Shown here one piece after another: positions 42,789 to 52,945 of a DNA stretch of 64,000 nt. Made by a program: the position numbers and the translations under genes. Source of the DNA: Alcanivorax nanhaiticus (lineage in GTDB: Bacteria; Pseudomonadota; Gammaproteobacteria; Pseudomonadales; Alcanivoracaceae); contig NZ_ARXV01000001.1 of NCBI RefSeq assembly GCF_000756665.1, positions 62,001 through 126,000 of the forward strand, in the 5' to 3' direction. The notes below the pieces were generated by a model, which worked only from the letters and a program-made list of their open reading frames with translations, made no database searches and had not been told where the DNA came from. Each line of letters starts with the position of its first letter. Within the stretch, counting starts at the first letter, position 1.

Positions 42789-44186
42789 TCACCGCTGGAT
42801 GCGATTGATGCCATTAATCGCCGCCACCCGATACGCCTCCGCCATAGTCGGATAGTTGAAAGTGGTGTCGATGAAGTATTCCAGGGTGTTGTGTTCCCCG
42901 GGTTGGCGCATGATGGCCTGGCCAACGTGAACAATCTCCATAGCCTGATAACCGAAACAATGGATGCCCAGGATAGCGAGGGTTTCACGGTGAAACAGGA
43001 TTTTCAGCATCCCCACCCGTTCGCCTGTGATTTGCGCCCGGGCCAGATTGCGAAAAAACGCCTGACCGACTTCATAGGGAATTTTTGCTTCGGTCAGTTC
43101 CTGCTCGGTCTGCCCGACTGAACTGATCCCGGGAATGGTGTAGATGCCGGTGGGGACATCTTTTACCTGCTTGATCTCATCTCCCGCGATAGCGGCAGCG
43201 CAGAAACGCCCTTGATCGTAGGAGGCACTGGCCAGTGATGGCCAGCCGACCACATCACCCACCGCATAAATATTTTCCACTTCGGTCTGATAGCGTTCGT
43301 TGACTGCCAACTGGCCACGGTTATTCGGCTCAAGACCTACCATTTCCAGCCCCATGTTGCCGGTATTGCCCGAACGGCCGTTACACCACAGCAGAGCGTC
43401 AGCGCGGAGTTTCTTGCCAGAATGCAGCTCCAGAGTGACGCCATCCTCATCAGCAACGACACTCTTGTACTCCTCTCCCTGGCGAATAGTGCACCCCTGG
43501 TCGCGCAGGTGATAACTCAGCGCATCTGAAATTTCGGTATCGAGAAAATCCAGCAGATGATCACGGGAGTTGACCAGATCCACCCTGATCCCCAGACCGG
43601 TGAAGATACAGGCATACTCCGAGCCGATAACCCCGGCACCATAGATGATGATATGCCGCGGCGTGTGATTCATGGTGAGAATGGTGTCGGAGTCGTACAC
43701 CCGGGGATGGTCAAAATCCACATCTGCGGGATGGTATGGCCGCGACCCCGTGGCGATCAGAATATTCTTGGTCTCCAGCAAATGCGTCCGGCCCTCGACA
43801 TCGTCCACCTGTACTTCATGGGGGTTAGCGATGCGACCACGGCCCGCGAAGATAGTGACGCGATTGCGGATATAGAAATCAGTGCGTACCTGTACCTGCG
43901 AATCGATCACCTCTCGTGTGCGCCGAATGAGATCCTGCCAGCGTACATCACGGGGATTGATGATCCCGCGCAGCAGAGGGTTGCGCTGGGTTCGGATCAC
44001 CTGGCGCACCTGATGACGCAGGGCCTTGGAAGGAATGGTGCCCCAATGGGTACAATTGCCCCCCATGGCCTTCTGGTCCTCGACGATAGCCACTCGCAGA
44101 TCTTTCTTGGCAGCCTGCATGGCCGCCGCCTCCCCTGCCGGACCACTACCAATCACCACCAGATCCCAACCCGCACTGATATCCAT
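42789..44186 (-). CDS. sthA: Soluble pyridine nucleotide transhydrogenase
   Basis: A 465-residue cytoplasmic flavoprotein that moves hydride between NADPH and NAD+, rebalancing the pools when lipids or fatty acids are oxidised. FAD binding is [20 protein letters not shown] near residue 10, NAD(P) binding [20 protein letters not shown] near 180, and a dimerisation domain follows from 340. The redox-active pair of related reductases is replaced by [16 protein letters not shown], as is normal in SthA. It ends beside a repeat element; the lapA-like gene diverges. Confidence 0.96.
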   Translation of the reverse strand: MDISAGWDLVVIGSGPAGEAAAMQAAKKDLRVAIVEDQKAMGGNCTHWGTIPSKALRHQVRQVIRTQRNPLLRGIINPRDVRWQDLIRRTREVIDSQVQVRTDFYIRNRVTIFAGRGRIANPHEVQVDDVEGRTHLLETKNILIATGSRPYHPADVDFDHPRVYDSDTILTMNHTPRHIIIYGAGVIGSEYACIFTGLGIRVDLVNSRDHLLDFLDTEISDALSYHLRDQGCTIRQGEEYKSVVADEDGVTLELHSGKKLRADALLWCNGRSGNTGNMGLEMVGLEPNNRGQLAVNERYQTEVENIYAVGDVVGWPSLASASYDQGRFCAAAIAGDEIKQVKDVPTGIYTIPGISSVGQTEQELTEAKIPYEVGQAFFRNLARAQITGERVGMLKILFHRETLAILGIHCFGYQAMEIVHVGQAIMRQPGEHNTLEYFIDTTFNYPTMAEAYRVAAINGINRIQR

Positions 44187-44301
44187 TCACACCTCCATCG
44201 CATACTGATGGCCAGTATAGAGGGCTGGCAGAGATACGACGAGTTAGACTAAGGTGAGAGTCAGAAGAAAAACACCGGTTGCACGTCAGGGAGACAGCAA
44301 G

Positions 44302-44586
44302 ATGGAACAGAACAATGAGGCAGCAAAATCGTCAGCGTTGGCAAGAGGAAGCCGGAAATCCGGCCAGTGGTTAATCAACCATCCCATCGGTGCCATTCAG
44401 CTTCTCGGATTGATTCTTCTTGTGGTTATCGTGGCACAGAATCTGGAACCCACCAGCATCGACATTCTGTTCTGGACACTGGTGGACATTCCGAAACTGC
44501 TGTTGCTATTGATCAGCATGGTCATTGGCGCGCTAGTCTGGGAACTACTCAAACGTACCCTGTTACGCCGCAAACCTGCGGCGTAA
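44302..44586 (+). CDS. LapA-domain (DUF1049) membrane protein
   Basis: A 94-residue inner-membrane protein. Two helices (about 27-47 and 59-80) are joined by a short loop with the typical AQNLEPTSIDILFWTL pattern of the LapA/DUF1049 family, and the C-terminus is basic (LKRTLLRRKPAA). The ATG at 44302 has GGGAG upstream; the longer frame adds an unrelated basic tail. E. coli LapA acts with LapB in lipopolysaccharide assembly control; whether this paralogue does so is unknown since it lacks lapB beside it. Its 3' end overlaps the next gene by 24 bp in convergent fashion. Confidence 0.85.
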   Translation: MEQNNEAAKSSALARGSRKSGQWLINHPIGAIQLLGLILLVVIVAQNLEPTSIDILFWTLVDIPKLLLLLISMVIGALVWELLKRTLLRRKPAA

Positions 44587-47500
44587 CAGCAGCACCAGAC
44601 TGCCCAGAATCATCCACCCCATAGAGCCGGAGCCCGCAGAGGTTTCTTCATTTTCGTAGCTGATGGTAAAGCGCACCTGCTGGGAAGAACCTCCGCACAG
44701 CATATCTTCTACTTTAAGGGTGAAGACGTCTTTGAAGGTGTTGTAATTGCTGTCGGGCACATAGGTCACGATGGCCCGACGGTCTGCGTCTGCGGGGTCG
44801 CTATGGGGCAGCGAATCCGCGTCATAGCGATCTTCAATGATCAGCCCCGTCCCGAGCGTTTGACCATCTTCATCACGCTTGGCAAATGAAGGCTCGCTGG
44901 CCACGGTGATGTCATAACGAGTCCAGTCAATGGGGGCATCCGGGGTATCTGGATCTTCAATATCCAGCTTGAACACCACTTTTTTACCCGGCTGGTTCAG
45001 CACAGATTGCCCTTTCATTGTGGGCGGTTTGTCCTTGATTGTCATAACAGCCGTAGCTTCATTAGACTGTTCACCTGCGCTGTCGATAAAGCTATACAGG
45101 AACGCCACTTCAAGAGGATCTTCAGAGGTGCTGGCACACAACCTGTCATCGAACTCGGGAACCGCTGGCGGAGTGAACAACACCACGCACTCATCCGCCA
45201 CATCGCCTGGCTCAAACAAGCTGGGGTTAGCAGAAATAATATGGCTCGGGATCGGCTCGCCACATTTTAGATCGTAACCCGAACGGTTTTCATTGTAGTA
45301 AAGCCAGACAAATTGCAGAGTCGCCCCATCCAAAGACGCATCAGAGGATGCCAGAGTAAAAAGTGTCGGTTCTCCGTCCAGGCTATCGTCTTGCACATAT
45401 TCCTCATTCGTGCCGACATACTTTTCTGGATCAACGCTTGTGTCCCATTCAGCATGCTCGAACGTGAACTTGTAGAGGTCGAATTTCACCGGGGTGCCAG
45501 TCTCATCCAGCAAGGCAAACTCCGCATTATCACTCGGCAAATCGTTCGCAAGAATATCAACCGGCACCTGACTGCTCGGTGTATTCTGGTTGCTGCCCTC
45601 ATCATCGTCCGCGGTGATTTGCTGATATTCGAAAGCACCTACATCACAACGCTCACCCGCTGTTCGGGCGATGCCGCGAAGGTCCGTGGCACGACAAGCC
45701 ATCACCGAACTTGTGCCACTGGCCGGATCAGCCTGATCATTGCCCATGTCCACCAACACCAGATCGGTGGGAGCATTGGCGATTGCCAGATAAGGGGGAA
45801 GATAGTCTCCAGCAACCCCTTCACCCTCCAGGCTACTCAAACTGGTCTCCAGCGAGGCCACCCCAGTTGAGGACTGATCCGTGGTACTGGCAGTGTCGGC
45901 GACACAAGCCAACCCTGAGTAGGCGTTGTATTCACTTTCGAGGAGCGTGGTGGCACCACTGCTGCAAGTGTCTCCACTGTTGAAATAGGCACTGTTGGAC
46001 ATGCGTACTTCGCTGGCCGCATCACCAAGATCAATAGCACTACCCCCGGTGTTGTCGAGGAAGGTGCTGTTCATGATATTGGCGTTGACCGTCAATTCCC
46101 CCAGCTCCAGCACGGAGCCAACCCCGGTCCCAGCCGCGACGCTATTGCTCACAAAGGTGCTGTTGGCGATCTGCAGTTCACCTGCAGGCATGTTCACGTC
46201 CAGCACACCGCCTTGCTGAGTCGCAGAATTATTGTGAAATGTGCTGTCGACAAGTGCCATCTTGAAGGTTTCGTTGCGGGCTTCACTGGACATGACCCCG
46301 CCCGACACGCCCGCAACGTTGCCACTGACAAAGCTGCGATTGAACGACAACAGCTTCTGATTACCTGCGTTGGCGCGAATGAACACCACCCCGCCATTCG
46401 CTTCCGCCTCGTTGTCCAGTATACGAACCCGATCAAAAATCACTGAGCCGCCAGTAATGATCACCGCACCGGAGCCTGCCCCGTCCGTCCCGTTGCCGCT
46501 GGCAAACCCTTTCTCCAGAGTCAGAAACTGGAAAAGGACAGATGGATGCCCTGAACTACCGTTAGGAGGACGTACCTCAAAGAGACGAAAGCTGCCGTCA
46601 CCAAGAATACGCGTTAACGTATCGTCCTCATCATCGTTCGGGTCTTCATAGGCACCTTTTCCGACAATCTCGACCCCGCCACCCTGCACAATCAAGGTGT
46701 CGACCAGCTGAATATCCCCAGCCGGCAGAAGAATCGTATCCGTCGAGTTGCCCCCATAAGCGCAATCCGGGCTTCCGGCTTCCCCCGCATTCAACAAGGC
46801 TTCCCGCAGCGTACACCGCCCGTCATTCTTGATAGGAGGGACATGGTCTGCCAGCGAGTTCACTTTGATTTCGACAGCCTGCGTCTGAGCAGCGGCGGCC
46901 AGCATCGCAACCGCCGCCAGCCCCCGCAGACCGCCACGCAAACGGCGCGCCACCCCTGCCAGTACAATCATCAGGCCCATAAACCCACCCAATGAACCGA
47001 TGCTCTCTTTCTCTGTAAGACCGGAGGCCGGTTCAGCAAAGAAGTTGGTGATCTCGTCCTGGTTCTGGCCAAGGTCCGCACCGCCAAAGAAGGCATCCTT
47101 ATCCACCAGATAACGGATCTGATCCACACCGTGGAAATTTGACGAGGGCGTATAACGAATTTTCGGATAACCATTTGAGTCAATCACAGGCACCGCAGAA
47201 CCCAAACTCGGAAATTCAATAACCGTCAGGCAACGATCCAATACAGCCTGTTCGATACAGGCAGTATCGCCAATGCTACAAGTACCTTCGCTTACCACGA
47301 TGTCATTCAGTCGAAAACAGTCAATTTCCGTATCATTAAGATCGTTGGCAACCACATCTGCCAACACACTCTGGCCGCTCACCAGCAGAACCTCTTCTGG
47401 CTGGGCCTGTGCGCGCAGGAACTCTACTGCCCCCACGTCACATCGCCCGCCGGCACCACCGCGGGTTTTGCCCCGGTTGTCGGTGCTTTCACACAGGTCG

Positions 47501-49068
47501 GTGGAAACATTTTCCGGGTTAGCGCGATCAAACAGGCTGGGCGCGCCCGGAATGGCTAGTGGATTCGCTTCCACTGCTGCGGGAAGCGGGTTGGGCAAGA
47601 AGCCGGGATAGGGTCCATCTATTTCCTCAGCCGACATTGGCAAACAGGCTCCTGCACCTTTAATTCCTATCGTGCAGGCAACGCGCCCTTCTCCCAGGAA
47701 TACATCTTCTTCTGCCTGATTGGGCTCGTCAGTTACATTAATTCCTAATTCCCAATCTTCCGGTTTTGGACAATTAGTGTCGTCATCCGTAATCGTGTAA
47801 AGCAAGCGAGCCTGAGCTGCGGCATTGACAGCGGTACCATCCACCAAACCTGGACCAGCACAAGCACCATCACTGTTGCCGACCATTACCGTATGCAGAA
47901 TATTGTCTGTGATTTCGGCATCGGCGGGATCATTAAACACTGTTTCTTCCAGAGTCAGGGCGACCCCATCGTTAAACGCGATGGTCATGTTGACCAGCGC
48001 TGACGTGTAGTTTTTCGACACCACATTGATCACCCCACCGGTGTTACCGGTAATGGTGCCATTACCCAGCTCCAGACCAATCCGTACCGCAGGTACAGCG
48101 GGAACCGCCGGGATCGGAGGAACCACTGAGGTATCCTCGGGGATGGCGTCAGCACCAGGATCGCCACCAGCCAGATAGATCACCCCAGCATCGACACCAC
48201 CACCGGCCTGATTATTGGCCATGTAGAAGTCATAACCAATAATCGAGCCATTAAAGGTATCCGAAGTGGCAATTACCGAGCCCATCTGATGCGCCAGGTT
48301 ATTTTCGAAATGGCCTCCGGTCTGGAATGCCATCCCACTACCCTCGGACATATAAACAGCGCCACCGTTGTCTGCTTCACCGCCAGCCAGGCGCACATTG
48401 CTGTTCACAATCACCGGGCCTATGGCGCGAATCAGCCCGCCGTTGCTGTCGGCAATGTTGCTATCTGCATCAGGCCCGGCGGCATTACCGTCAATCAACT
48501 CAACATTAGCCAGAGAAAGCACTCCGCCCTCATCAACGATGAACACTCGAGAATTGCTGCTCGCTGAAATAATTGGACGCACCTTGTCCAAGGCGTCCTC
48601 AAAGGCGTCAAGCTGAATGGTGATGGCGATCTGGGCAGGCTGATCCTCGATCTCCGCTCCGACAATAATTTCTTTGTCTGAATCGTCAGGATCAGGGGCG
48701 TACTCATAGACAATTCGCTGGCCACTGCCAACACTCAGGCTGCCATGCTCAAGCAGGTAAGTGCTATTTTCACGAAGTCGGATAGAGTCTGTGCCGGTAC
48801 CCGCCGCACAGCCATCAATAGAGATTCGGTAATTGCTGGCTAGAACAGCCTCTCGCAGAGAGCAAAAGCCATCTTTGGCGCCAGAGATATAGGTGACTTG
48901 CCACTCAGTACCGGCATCCCAAGCTGGATCCGAGGCATCATTATCCACGGCCTCCACGATCACCTCAGGATCTGAAGTACTGTTGATGTTGTAAACCGTC
49001 GCGTGGGAGGAGGCTGCAAAAAGCAGGGAGCAACCAGCAAGACTCTGCCATAGCCCAAGGTGACGCAT
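44563..49068 (-). CDS. Giant CSLREA-motif surface protein, apparently two units fused
   Basis: A 1501-residue exported protein. It starts with a signal peptide (MRHLGLWQSLAGCSLLFAAS, cut after SHA) and the CSLREA motif GFCSLREAVLA near residue 68, followed by a beta-helix-like right-handed repeat region. Near 688-706 comes SIGSLGGFMGLMIVLAGVA and RRLR, a C-terminal sorting-signal-like stretch; then LRGLAAVAMLAAAAQTQA, which looks like a second signal peptide, and RCTLREALLNAG near 751, a second CSLREA-like motif. A second parallel-beta region follows, then cadherin-like modules and a final GSGSMGWMILGSLVLLLRRR sorting/anchor tail. The frame is open throughout, so it appears to be a head-to-tail fusion. 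Start has AGGAG eight bases upstream. Likely surface or secreted, role unknown. Confidence 0.8.
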   Translation of the reverse strand: MRHLGLWQSLAGCSLLFAASSHATVYNINSTSDPEVIVEAVDNDASDPAWDAGTEWQVTYISGAKDGFCSLREAVLASNYRISIDGCAAGTGTDSIRLRENSTYLLEHGSLSVGSGQRIVYEYAPDPDDSDKEIIVGAEIEDQPAQIAITIQLDAFEDALDKVRPIISASSNSRVFIVDEGGVLSLANVELIDGNAAGPDADSNIADSNGGLIRAIGPVIVNSNVRLAGGEADNGGAVYMSEGSGMAFQTGGHFENNLAHQMGSVIATSDTFNGSIIGYDFYMANNQAGGGVDAGVIYLAGGDPGADAIPEDTSVVPPIPAVPAVPAVRIGLELGNGTITGNTGGVINVVSKNYTSALVNMTIAFNDGVALTLEETVFNDPADAEITDNILHTVMVGNSDGACAGPGLVDGTAVNAAAQARLLYTITDDDTNCPKPEDWELGINVTDEPNQAEEDVFLGEGRVACTIGIKGAGACLPMSAEEIDGPYPGFLPNPLPAAVEANPLAIPGAPSLFDRANPENVSTDLCESTDNRGKTRGGAGGRCDVGAVEFLRAQAQPEEVLLVSGQSVLADVVANDLNDTEIDCFRLNDIVVSEGTCSIGDTACIEQAVLDRCLTVIEFPSLGSAVPVIDSNGYPKIRYTPSSNFHGVDQIRYLVDKDAFFGGADLGQNQDEITNFFAEPASGLTEKESIGSLGGFMGLMIVLAGVARRLRGGLRGLAAVAMLAAAAQTQAVEIKVNSLADHVPPIKNDGRCTLREALLNAGEAGSPDCAYGGNSTDTILLPAGDIQLVDTLIVQGGGVEIVGKGAYEDPNDDEDDTLTRILGDGSFRLFEVRPPNGSSGHPSVLFQFLTLEKGFASGNGTDGAGSGAVIITGGSVIFDRVRILDNEAEANGGVVFIRANAGNQKLLSFNRSFVSGNVAGVSGGVMSSEARNETFKMALVDSTFHNNSATQQGGVLDVNMPAGELQIANSTFVSNSVAAGTGVGSVLELGELTVNANIMNSTFLDNTGGSAIDLGDAASEVRMSNSAYFNSGDTCSSGATTLLESEYNAYSGLACVADTASTTDQSSTGVASLETSLSSLEGEGVAGDYLPPYLAIANAPTDLVLVDMGNDQADPASGTSSVMACRATDLRGIARTAGERCDVGAFEYQQITADDDEGSNQNTPSSQVPVDILANDLPSDNAEFALLDETGTPVKFDLYKFTFEHAEWDTSVDPEKYVGTNEEYVQDDSLDGEPTLFTLASSDASLDGATLQFVWLYYNENRSGYDLKCGEPIPSHIISANPSLFEPGDVADECVVLFTPPAVPEFDDRLCASTSEDPLEVAFLYSFIDSAGEQSNEATAVMTIKDKPPTMKGQSVLNQPGKKVVFKLDIEDPDTPDAPIDWTRYDITVASEPSFAKRDEDGQTLGTGLIIEDRYDADSLPHSDPADADRRAIVTYVPDSNYNTFKDVFTLKVEDMLCGGSSQQVRFTISYENEETSAGSGSMGWMILGSLVLLLRRRFAA

Positions 49069-49222
49069 TGTGTTCTCCTGCAGGCGTCAGTCCGCCTGGC
49101 ATTATTGTTCTAATAAGTCTTTATGGAGCCCATGGGTCAGCAAAGTGTAACCCCATGTAATTACGGGCAATAATACCGCCGATATCGGTTTCAGACTGTT
49201 GTTTCTCTGTAAGCGACCCTTT

Positions 49223-49912
49223 TTACCACCCCAAGGCATCCTTGACAAAGGGAATAGTGACCGAGCGCTGCTGCGCCAGCGCCAGTCGGTCAAGCCGGTT
49301 GAGCAGCGCAACCAGGCCAGCGGGACTGCGCTCGCTACGCAACACGATGAAATGCGCCACTTCAGGCTCAAGGCGTAACCCACGGGTTCGGGCTCGGGCG
49401 ATTAACAAGGCTTCCAGATCCTCTTCACCCAATGGCTGTAGCCGATAAACCGGACCAGCCGCCAGCCGGGTGGCAAGATCAGGCAGCATCAGCCCCAACG
49501 CTGCCGGAGCGGCGCTGGCGGAGACCAATAACCGCCCACCCCGCGCCATCAAGCGGTTATAGAGATGGAATAGCGCCTCTTCCCAGTGTCGATCACCGGC
49601 AAAATGCTGACAGTCATCCACCGCCAACAAGTCGAACTGCTCCATGGACTCAAGCACTCCAGGGCTAAGTGGCAGCAGCTCCTCAGCGGGTAACAGACAG
49701 GCCTCGAGTCCCTCCTGCTGGGCCAGCCGTACGGCACCCTCCAGCAGATGGCTTTTACCCAGCCCCTCTGCGCCCCAGATAAAGGCCTGACGGTCCGCTC
49801 CCATTACCGTTTCCCGGACACCCTGAAACAGGGCACCGTTATCCCCGGCAACGAAATTGGACAGATCATTACCCTCGCGTAGCTGCAACGCGAGGGGCAA
49901 TTGCGCCACCAT
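49223..49912 (-). CDS. hda: DnaA regulatory inactivator Hda
   Basis: A 229-residue DnaA-like AAA+ protein which, with the sliding clamp, speeds ATP hydrolysis by DnaA and prevents over-initiation. The clamp-binding motif QLPLAL is at residues 4-9; WGAEGLGKSHLL near 46 is Walker A and LLAVDDCQHF near 95 is Walker B (DD in place of DE); the arginine-finger region and lid follow. The start is three bases past the DUF2066 stop, so the two are coexpressed, as is usual in gammaproteobacteria. Confidence 0.93.
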   Translation of the reverse strand: MVAQLPLALQLREGNDLSNFVAGDNGALFQGVRETVMGADRQAFIWGAEGLGKSHLLEGAVRLAQQEGLEACLLPAEELLPLSPGVLESMEQFDLLAVDDCQHFAGDRHWEEALFHLYNRLMARGGRLLVSASAAPAALGLMLPDLATRLAAGPVYRLQPLGEEDLEALLIARARTRGLRLEPEVAHFIVLRSERSPAGLVALLNRLDRLALAQQRSVTIPFVKDALGW

Positions 49913-49915
49913 GGA

Positions 49916-50926
49916 TCAGCGTCGCCAGCAGTAATGCCACTGTGGCCCAGCCACAGCTTCATCCGGACACGGGGTCAGGGAGGAAGAAAGGGATAGCAAG
50001 TCACGCAACTGGGCATCGCTGCCGCTGAAGTCGAGACCGTAGATCAGGGAGTCCCCGGACACTTGCACCAGTGACACCGCCTGCACCCCGCTCAAGCCAG
50101 CCAGGAAATCCCGCAGGCTTTTCCAGTCGCCCAGCGAACCGACCGCATCGACCGTCAGCAAGGTACGCTGATCAGCAGCGCCGCCCGCCACCGCAAAACG
50201 ATCCGCCAGCTGATCGGTCACCGCGTCGACCAGATCACCGATAGCCTGCTCGGTAGACTCCGCCTTGAGACGACCATCATCCAACGTCTTGCGGCCTTGC
50301 AGTACACGCCAGCTCACCGTCGCCGGCGAACCACTGTAGAGCACCGCAGCCAATACCATCTCATGGGGGTAACGTGCAGATGCGTCCAGAATCTGGTTGT
50401 CAAAACGGCCACGGATATCGGCTACGGCCAGCGCACCCCGATCCTGCCCATCCCACTCGGGAAGCACCAGATCCAGGCCTCGGCGATCCGCCTCCCGCTC
50501 CAACATCAGAAAATCTGGATGCTGAGGGTTCACCATGCTGCCCTTGCCGGTACCTTGATCGACCAGCCAGACCAGCACACGCGGACGAGGCACACCCCAT
50601 ACCGGGGCGCGACGGGACGACAGGAAATCCATCAGGCTGCGAATATCAAAACGCGCCACCAGCATGCCATCCCGATAATCACGGCGGATAACCCAACGAT
50701 CGAGCTGCTGTGCCGCCTCTTCGGCTACCGGCAACTCCAATACAGAAGCCTTGCCACTGAGCCGCACCAGCACCTGGTTCAATGCCTCGCTCAGGGCCTG
50801 CTGTTGCACCTCCGGCGTACGATCTTCAACCGCAATTTCCACGGTATCCAGTGTGCCGGCCATCGCCATCTGCACACCCAGCAGCATCAACACTGCCGCT
50901 AGCCACTGTTTTCCATTTCCACGCAT
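49916..50926 (-). CDS. DUF2066 family exported protein
   Basis: A 336-residue exported protein with signal peptide MRGNGKQWLAAVLMLLGVQM (cut after AMA). The DUF2066 pattern is present: VQQQALSEALNQVLVRLSGK near residue 44, APVWGVPRPRVLVWLV near 105. The C-terminus has two cysteines (LTPCPDEA and HYCWRR) that may pair. Function unknown; the gene is placed between hda and the divergent purM in many gammaproteobacteria, as here. The start at 50926 places the basic residues directly before the hydrophobic core. Confidence 0.85.
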   Translation of the reverse strand: MRGNGKQWLAAVLMLLGVQMAMAGTLDTVEIAVEDRTPEVQQQALSEALNQVLVRLSGKASVLELPVAEEAAQQLDRWVIRRDYRDGMLVARFDIRSLMDFLSSRRAPVWGVPRPRVLVWLVDQGTGKGSMVNPQHPDFLMLEREADRRGLDLVLPEWDGQDRGALAVADIRGRFDNQILDASARYPHEMVLAAVLYSGSPATVSWRVLQGRKTLDDGRLKAESTEQAIGDLVDAVTDQLADRFAVAGGAADQRTLLTVDAVGSLGDWKSLRDFLAGLSGVQAVSLVQVSGDSLIYGLDFSGSDAQLRDLLSLSSSLTPCPDEAVAGPQWHYCWRR

Positions 50927-51181
50927 GAGCGCCAAATCCAAGCCGTCCTGTAAAGCGGGCCATTATTACCTATAAGAAGCCTGCACAAAACTCCTTCCAC
51001 ACCCAGGCTCTCCTCTCCCTTACAATCCACCCTGGATTCCCTGCTCCTGTAACAGCATTAGCATCAGCATGGCTGGCCAGTCAGATAAAAGCGCATTCTC
51101 TACGCTCTCCCGGCCACTCAGCGGTGGAAAGATCCGCCCCGGACTCTTAAAATACGCGCCTTCATCAACCCGGAGCCCCCC

Positions 51182-52225
51182 ATGACCGAACAGAAACGGC
51201 CACTGACCTACCGTGACGCTGGCGTCGACATTGATGCCGGAAACGAGCTGGTAAAGCGTATTGCCCCTGTGGCCAAGCGCACCCGTCGCCCCGAGGTCCT
51301 GGGTGGCCTGGGTGGTTTTGGTGCGCTCTGTGAGCTGCCTTCGCGCTACAAAAACCCGGTATTGGTAGCCGGTACTGATGGCGTAGGCACCAAGTTGCGG
51401 CTGGCCATCGATACTGGCCGACACGACAAAGTCGGTATTGATCTGGTTGCCATGTGCGTGAACGACCTGATCGTAGGTGGTGCCGAGCCCCTGTTCTTCC
51501 TGGATTACTACGCCACCGGCAAGCTGGACGTGGAAACCGCCACCAGCGTAGTCACCGGTGTCGGCGAAGGCTGTGAAATGGCAGGCTGTGCATTGATCGG
51601 TGGTGAAACCGCCGAAATGCCCGGCATGTACGAAGGTGAAGATTACGATCTTGCCGGCTTCTGCGTCGGCGTGGTGGAAAAAGACGGCGTTCTTGATGGC
51701 AGCAAGGTACAGGCTGGCGACAAGCTGATCGCACTGGCATCCAGCGGCCCTCACTCCAATGGCTATTCCCTGGTACGCCGCATCATGGCCCAGGCGGATA
51801 CAGACATTGAACTGGACGGCAAACCCCTGATGGAGCACCTGCTGGCCCCTACCCGCATTTATGTGAAGCCGCTGCTCAAGCTGATCGAACAGGTGGAAGT
51901 GCACGCGCTGGCCCACATTACTGGCGGCGGCCTGCCAGAGAACCTGCCCCGGGTCATGCCGGACAACACCCAGGCGGTGATCGACACCAACAGCTGGGAA
52001 TTCCCGGCCGTATTCCAGTGGCTGCAGCAGGAAGGCCAGGTACCCAGCTTTGAAATGTACCGCACCTTCAACTGTGGCGTAGGCATGGTGATCGTGGTTC
52101 CCGCAGACCAGGTAGATGCCACTTTGGCGCTAATGGAAGCCGAAGGTGAGAACGCGTTCCTGATGGGTGAAATCCGTGAGGGTCAAGGCGAGCCTGAAGT
52201 TGTACTGGAAGGCCTGAAAGACTGA
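51182..52225 (+). CDS. purM: Phosphoribosylformylglycinamidine cyclo-ligase
   Basis: A 347-residue enzyme that closes the imidazole ring to AIR in purine synthesis, using ATP. Family motifs: [20 protein letters not shown] near residue 65, [20 protein letters not shown] near 93, [16 protein letters not shown] near 244, the last a nucleotide-binding signature. It is first in a purM-purN-DUF3108-DUF3108 operon. The start at 51182 is preceded by GGAG. Confidence 0.96.
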   Translation: MTEQKRPLTYRDAGVDIDAGNELVKRIAPVAKRTRRPEVLGGLGGFGALCELPSRYKNPVLVAGTDGVGTKLRLAIDTGRHDKVGIDLVAMCVNDLIVGGAEPLFFLDYYATGKLDVETATSVVTGVGEGCEMAGCALIGGETAEMPGMYEGEDYDLAGFCVGVVEKDGVLDGSKVQAGDKLIALASSGPHSNGYSLVRRIMAQADTDIELDGKPLMEHLLAPTRIYVKPLLKLIEQVEVHALAHITGGGLPENLPRVMPDNTQAVIDTNSWEFPAVFQWLQQEGQVPSFEMYRTFNCGVGMVIVVPADQVDATLALMEAEGENAFLMGEIREGQGEPEVVLEGLKD

Positions 52226-52234
52226 TCCACGCGG

Positions 52235-52256
52235 GGCTGCCACGCAGGTGGCAGCC
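52235..52256 (+). terminator. Hairpin between purM and purN
   Basis: GGCTGCCA (52235-52242), loop CGCAGG, TGGCAGCC (52249-52256), 10 bp past the purM stop and 30 bp before purN. There is no U-run, so it probably limits read-through or stabilises the RNA and does not end transcription. Confidence 0.6.
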
Positions 52257-52285
52257 TTCCTCCCCTACCCCCGGATACAGGTTTC

Positions 52286-52945
52286 ATGAGCGAAAGCACC
52301 ATCTCGCCCCATCGTCTGGCCGTGCTGATCAGTGGATCAGGCACCAATCTCCAGGCCATTCTGGACGCTATTGCCAGTGGTTCCCTACAGGCGCAGGTTG
52401 CCGTTGTCCTTTCCAACAAGGCCGATGCCGGCGGACTGGAGCGAGCCCGTCAGGCAGGGATTCCTACCGAGGTACTGGATCATCGACAGTTCGACAGCCG
52501 CGAAGCCTTTGACCAGGCCATGATCGACGCGCTCACCCCGTATCAGCCTGAAACGGTGGTATTGGCAGGCTTTATGCGCATCCTTTCCCCGGTTTTTGTT
52601 CGTCACTACACCGGCCAATTGATCAACATTCACCCCTCCCTGCTGCCCAAATACCGTGGACTGCACACCCACGCACGGGCGTTGGAAGCTGGCGACAGCG
52701 AACATGGCTGTTCTATCCACTTTGTCACCGAAGAACTGGATGGCGGCCCTCTGATCGCCCAGGCACGCCTGGAAATTGTTGCGAACGATAATCCAGATTC
52801 CCTGTCCAACCGTGTACAAATACGAGAACACCAGCTGTATCCGCTGGTGCTGCAGTGGCGCGCGGAACAGCGCCTGACGCTGGACGAACAGGGAGTCAAA
52901 CTGGATGGGGAAGCGCTTCCGGAACAGGGCTATCAAGTCCCTTAG
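52286..52945 (+). CDS. purN: Phosphoribosylglycinamide formyltransferase
   Basis: A 219-residue enzyme that adds a formyl group from 10-formyl-tetrahydrofolate to GAR, the third purine step. ISGSGTNLQAILDAI near residue 11 is the phosphate-binding loop, LINIHPSLLPKYRGLHTH near 112 contains the catalytic Asn and His, and HFVTEELDGGPLIAQ near 145 the Asp. The C-terminal part overlaps the next gene by 41 bp. Purine regulation (PurR) sites were not seen. Confidence 0.95.
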   Translation: MSESTISPHRLAVLISGSGTNLQAILDAIASGSLQAQVAVVLSNKADAGGLERARQAGIPTEVLDHRQFDSREAFDQAMIDALTPYQPETVVLAGFMRILSPVFVRHYTGQLINIHPSLLPKYRGLHTHARALEAGDSEHGCSIHFVTEELDGGPLIAQARLEIVANDNPDSLSNRVQIREHQLYPLVLQWRAEQRLTLDEQGVKLDGEALPEQGYQVP

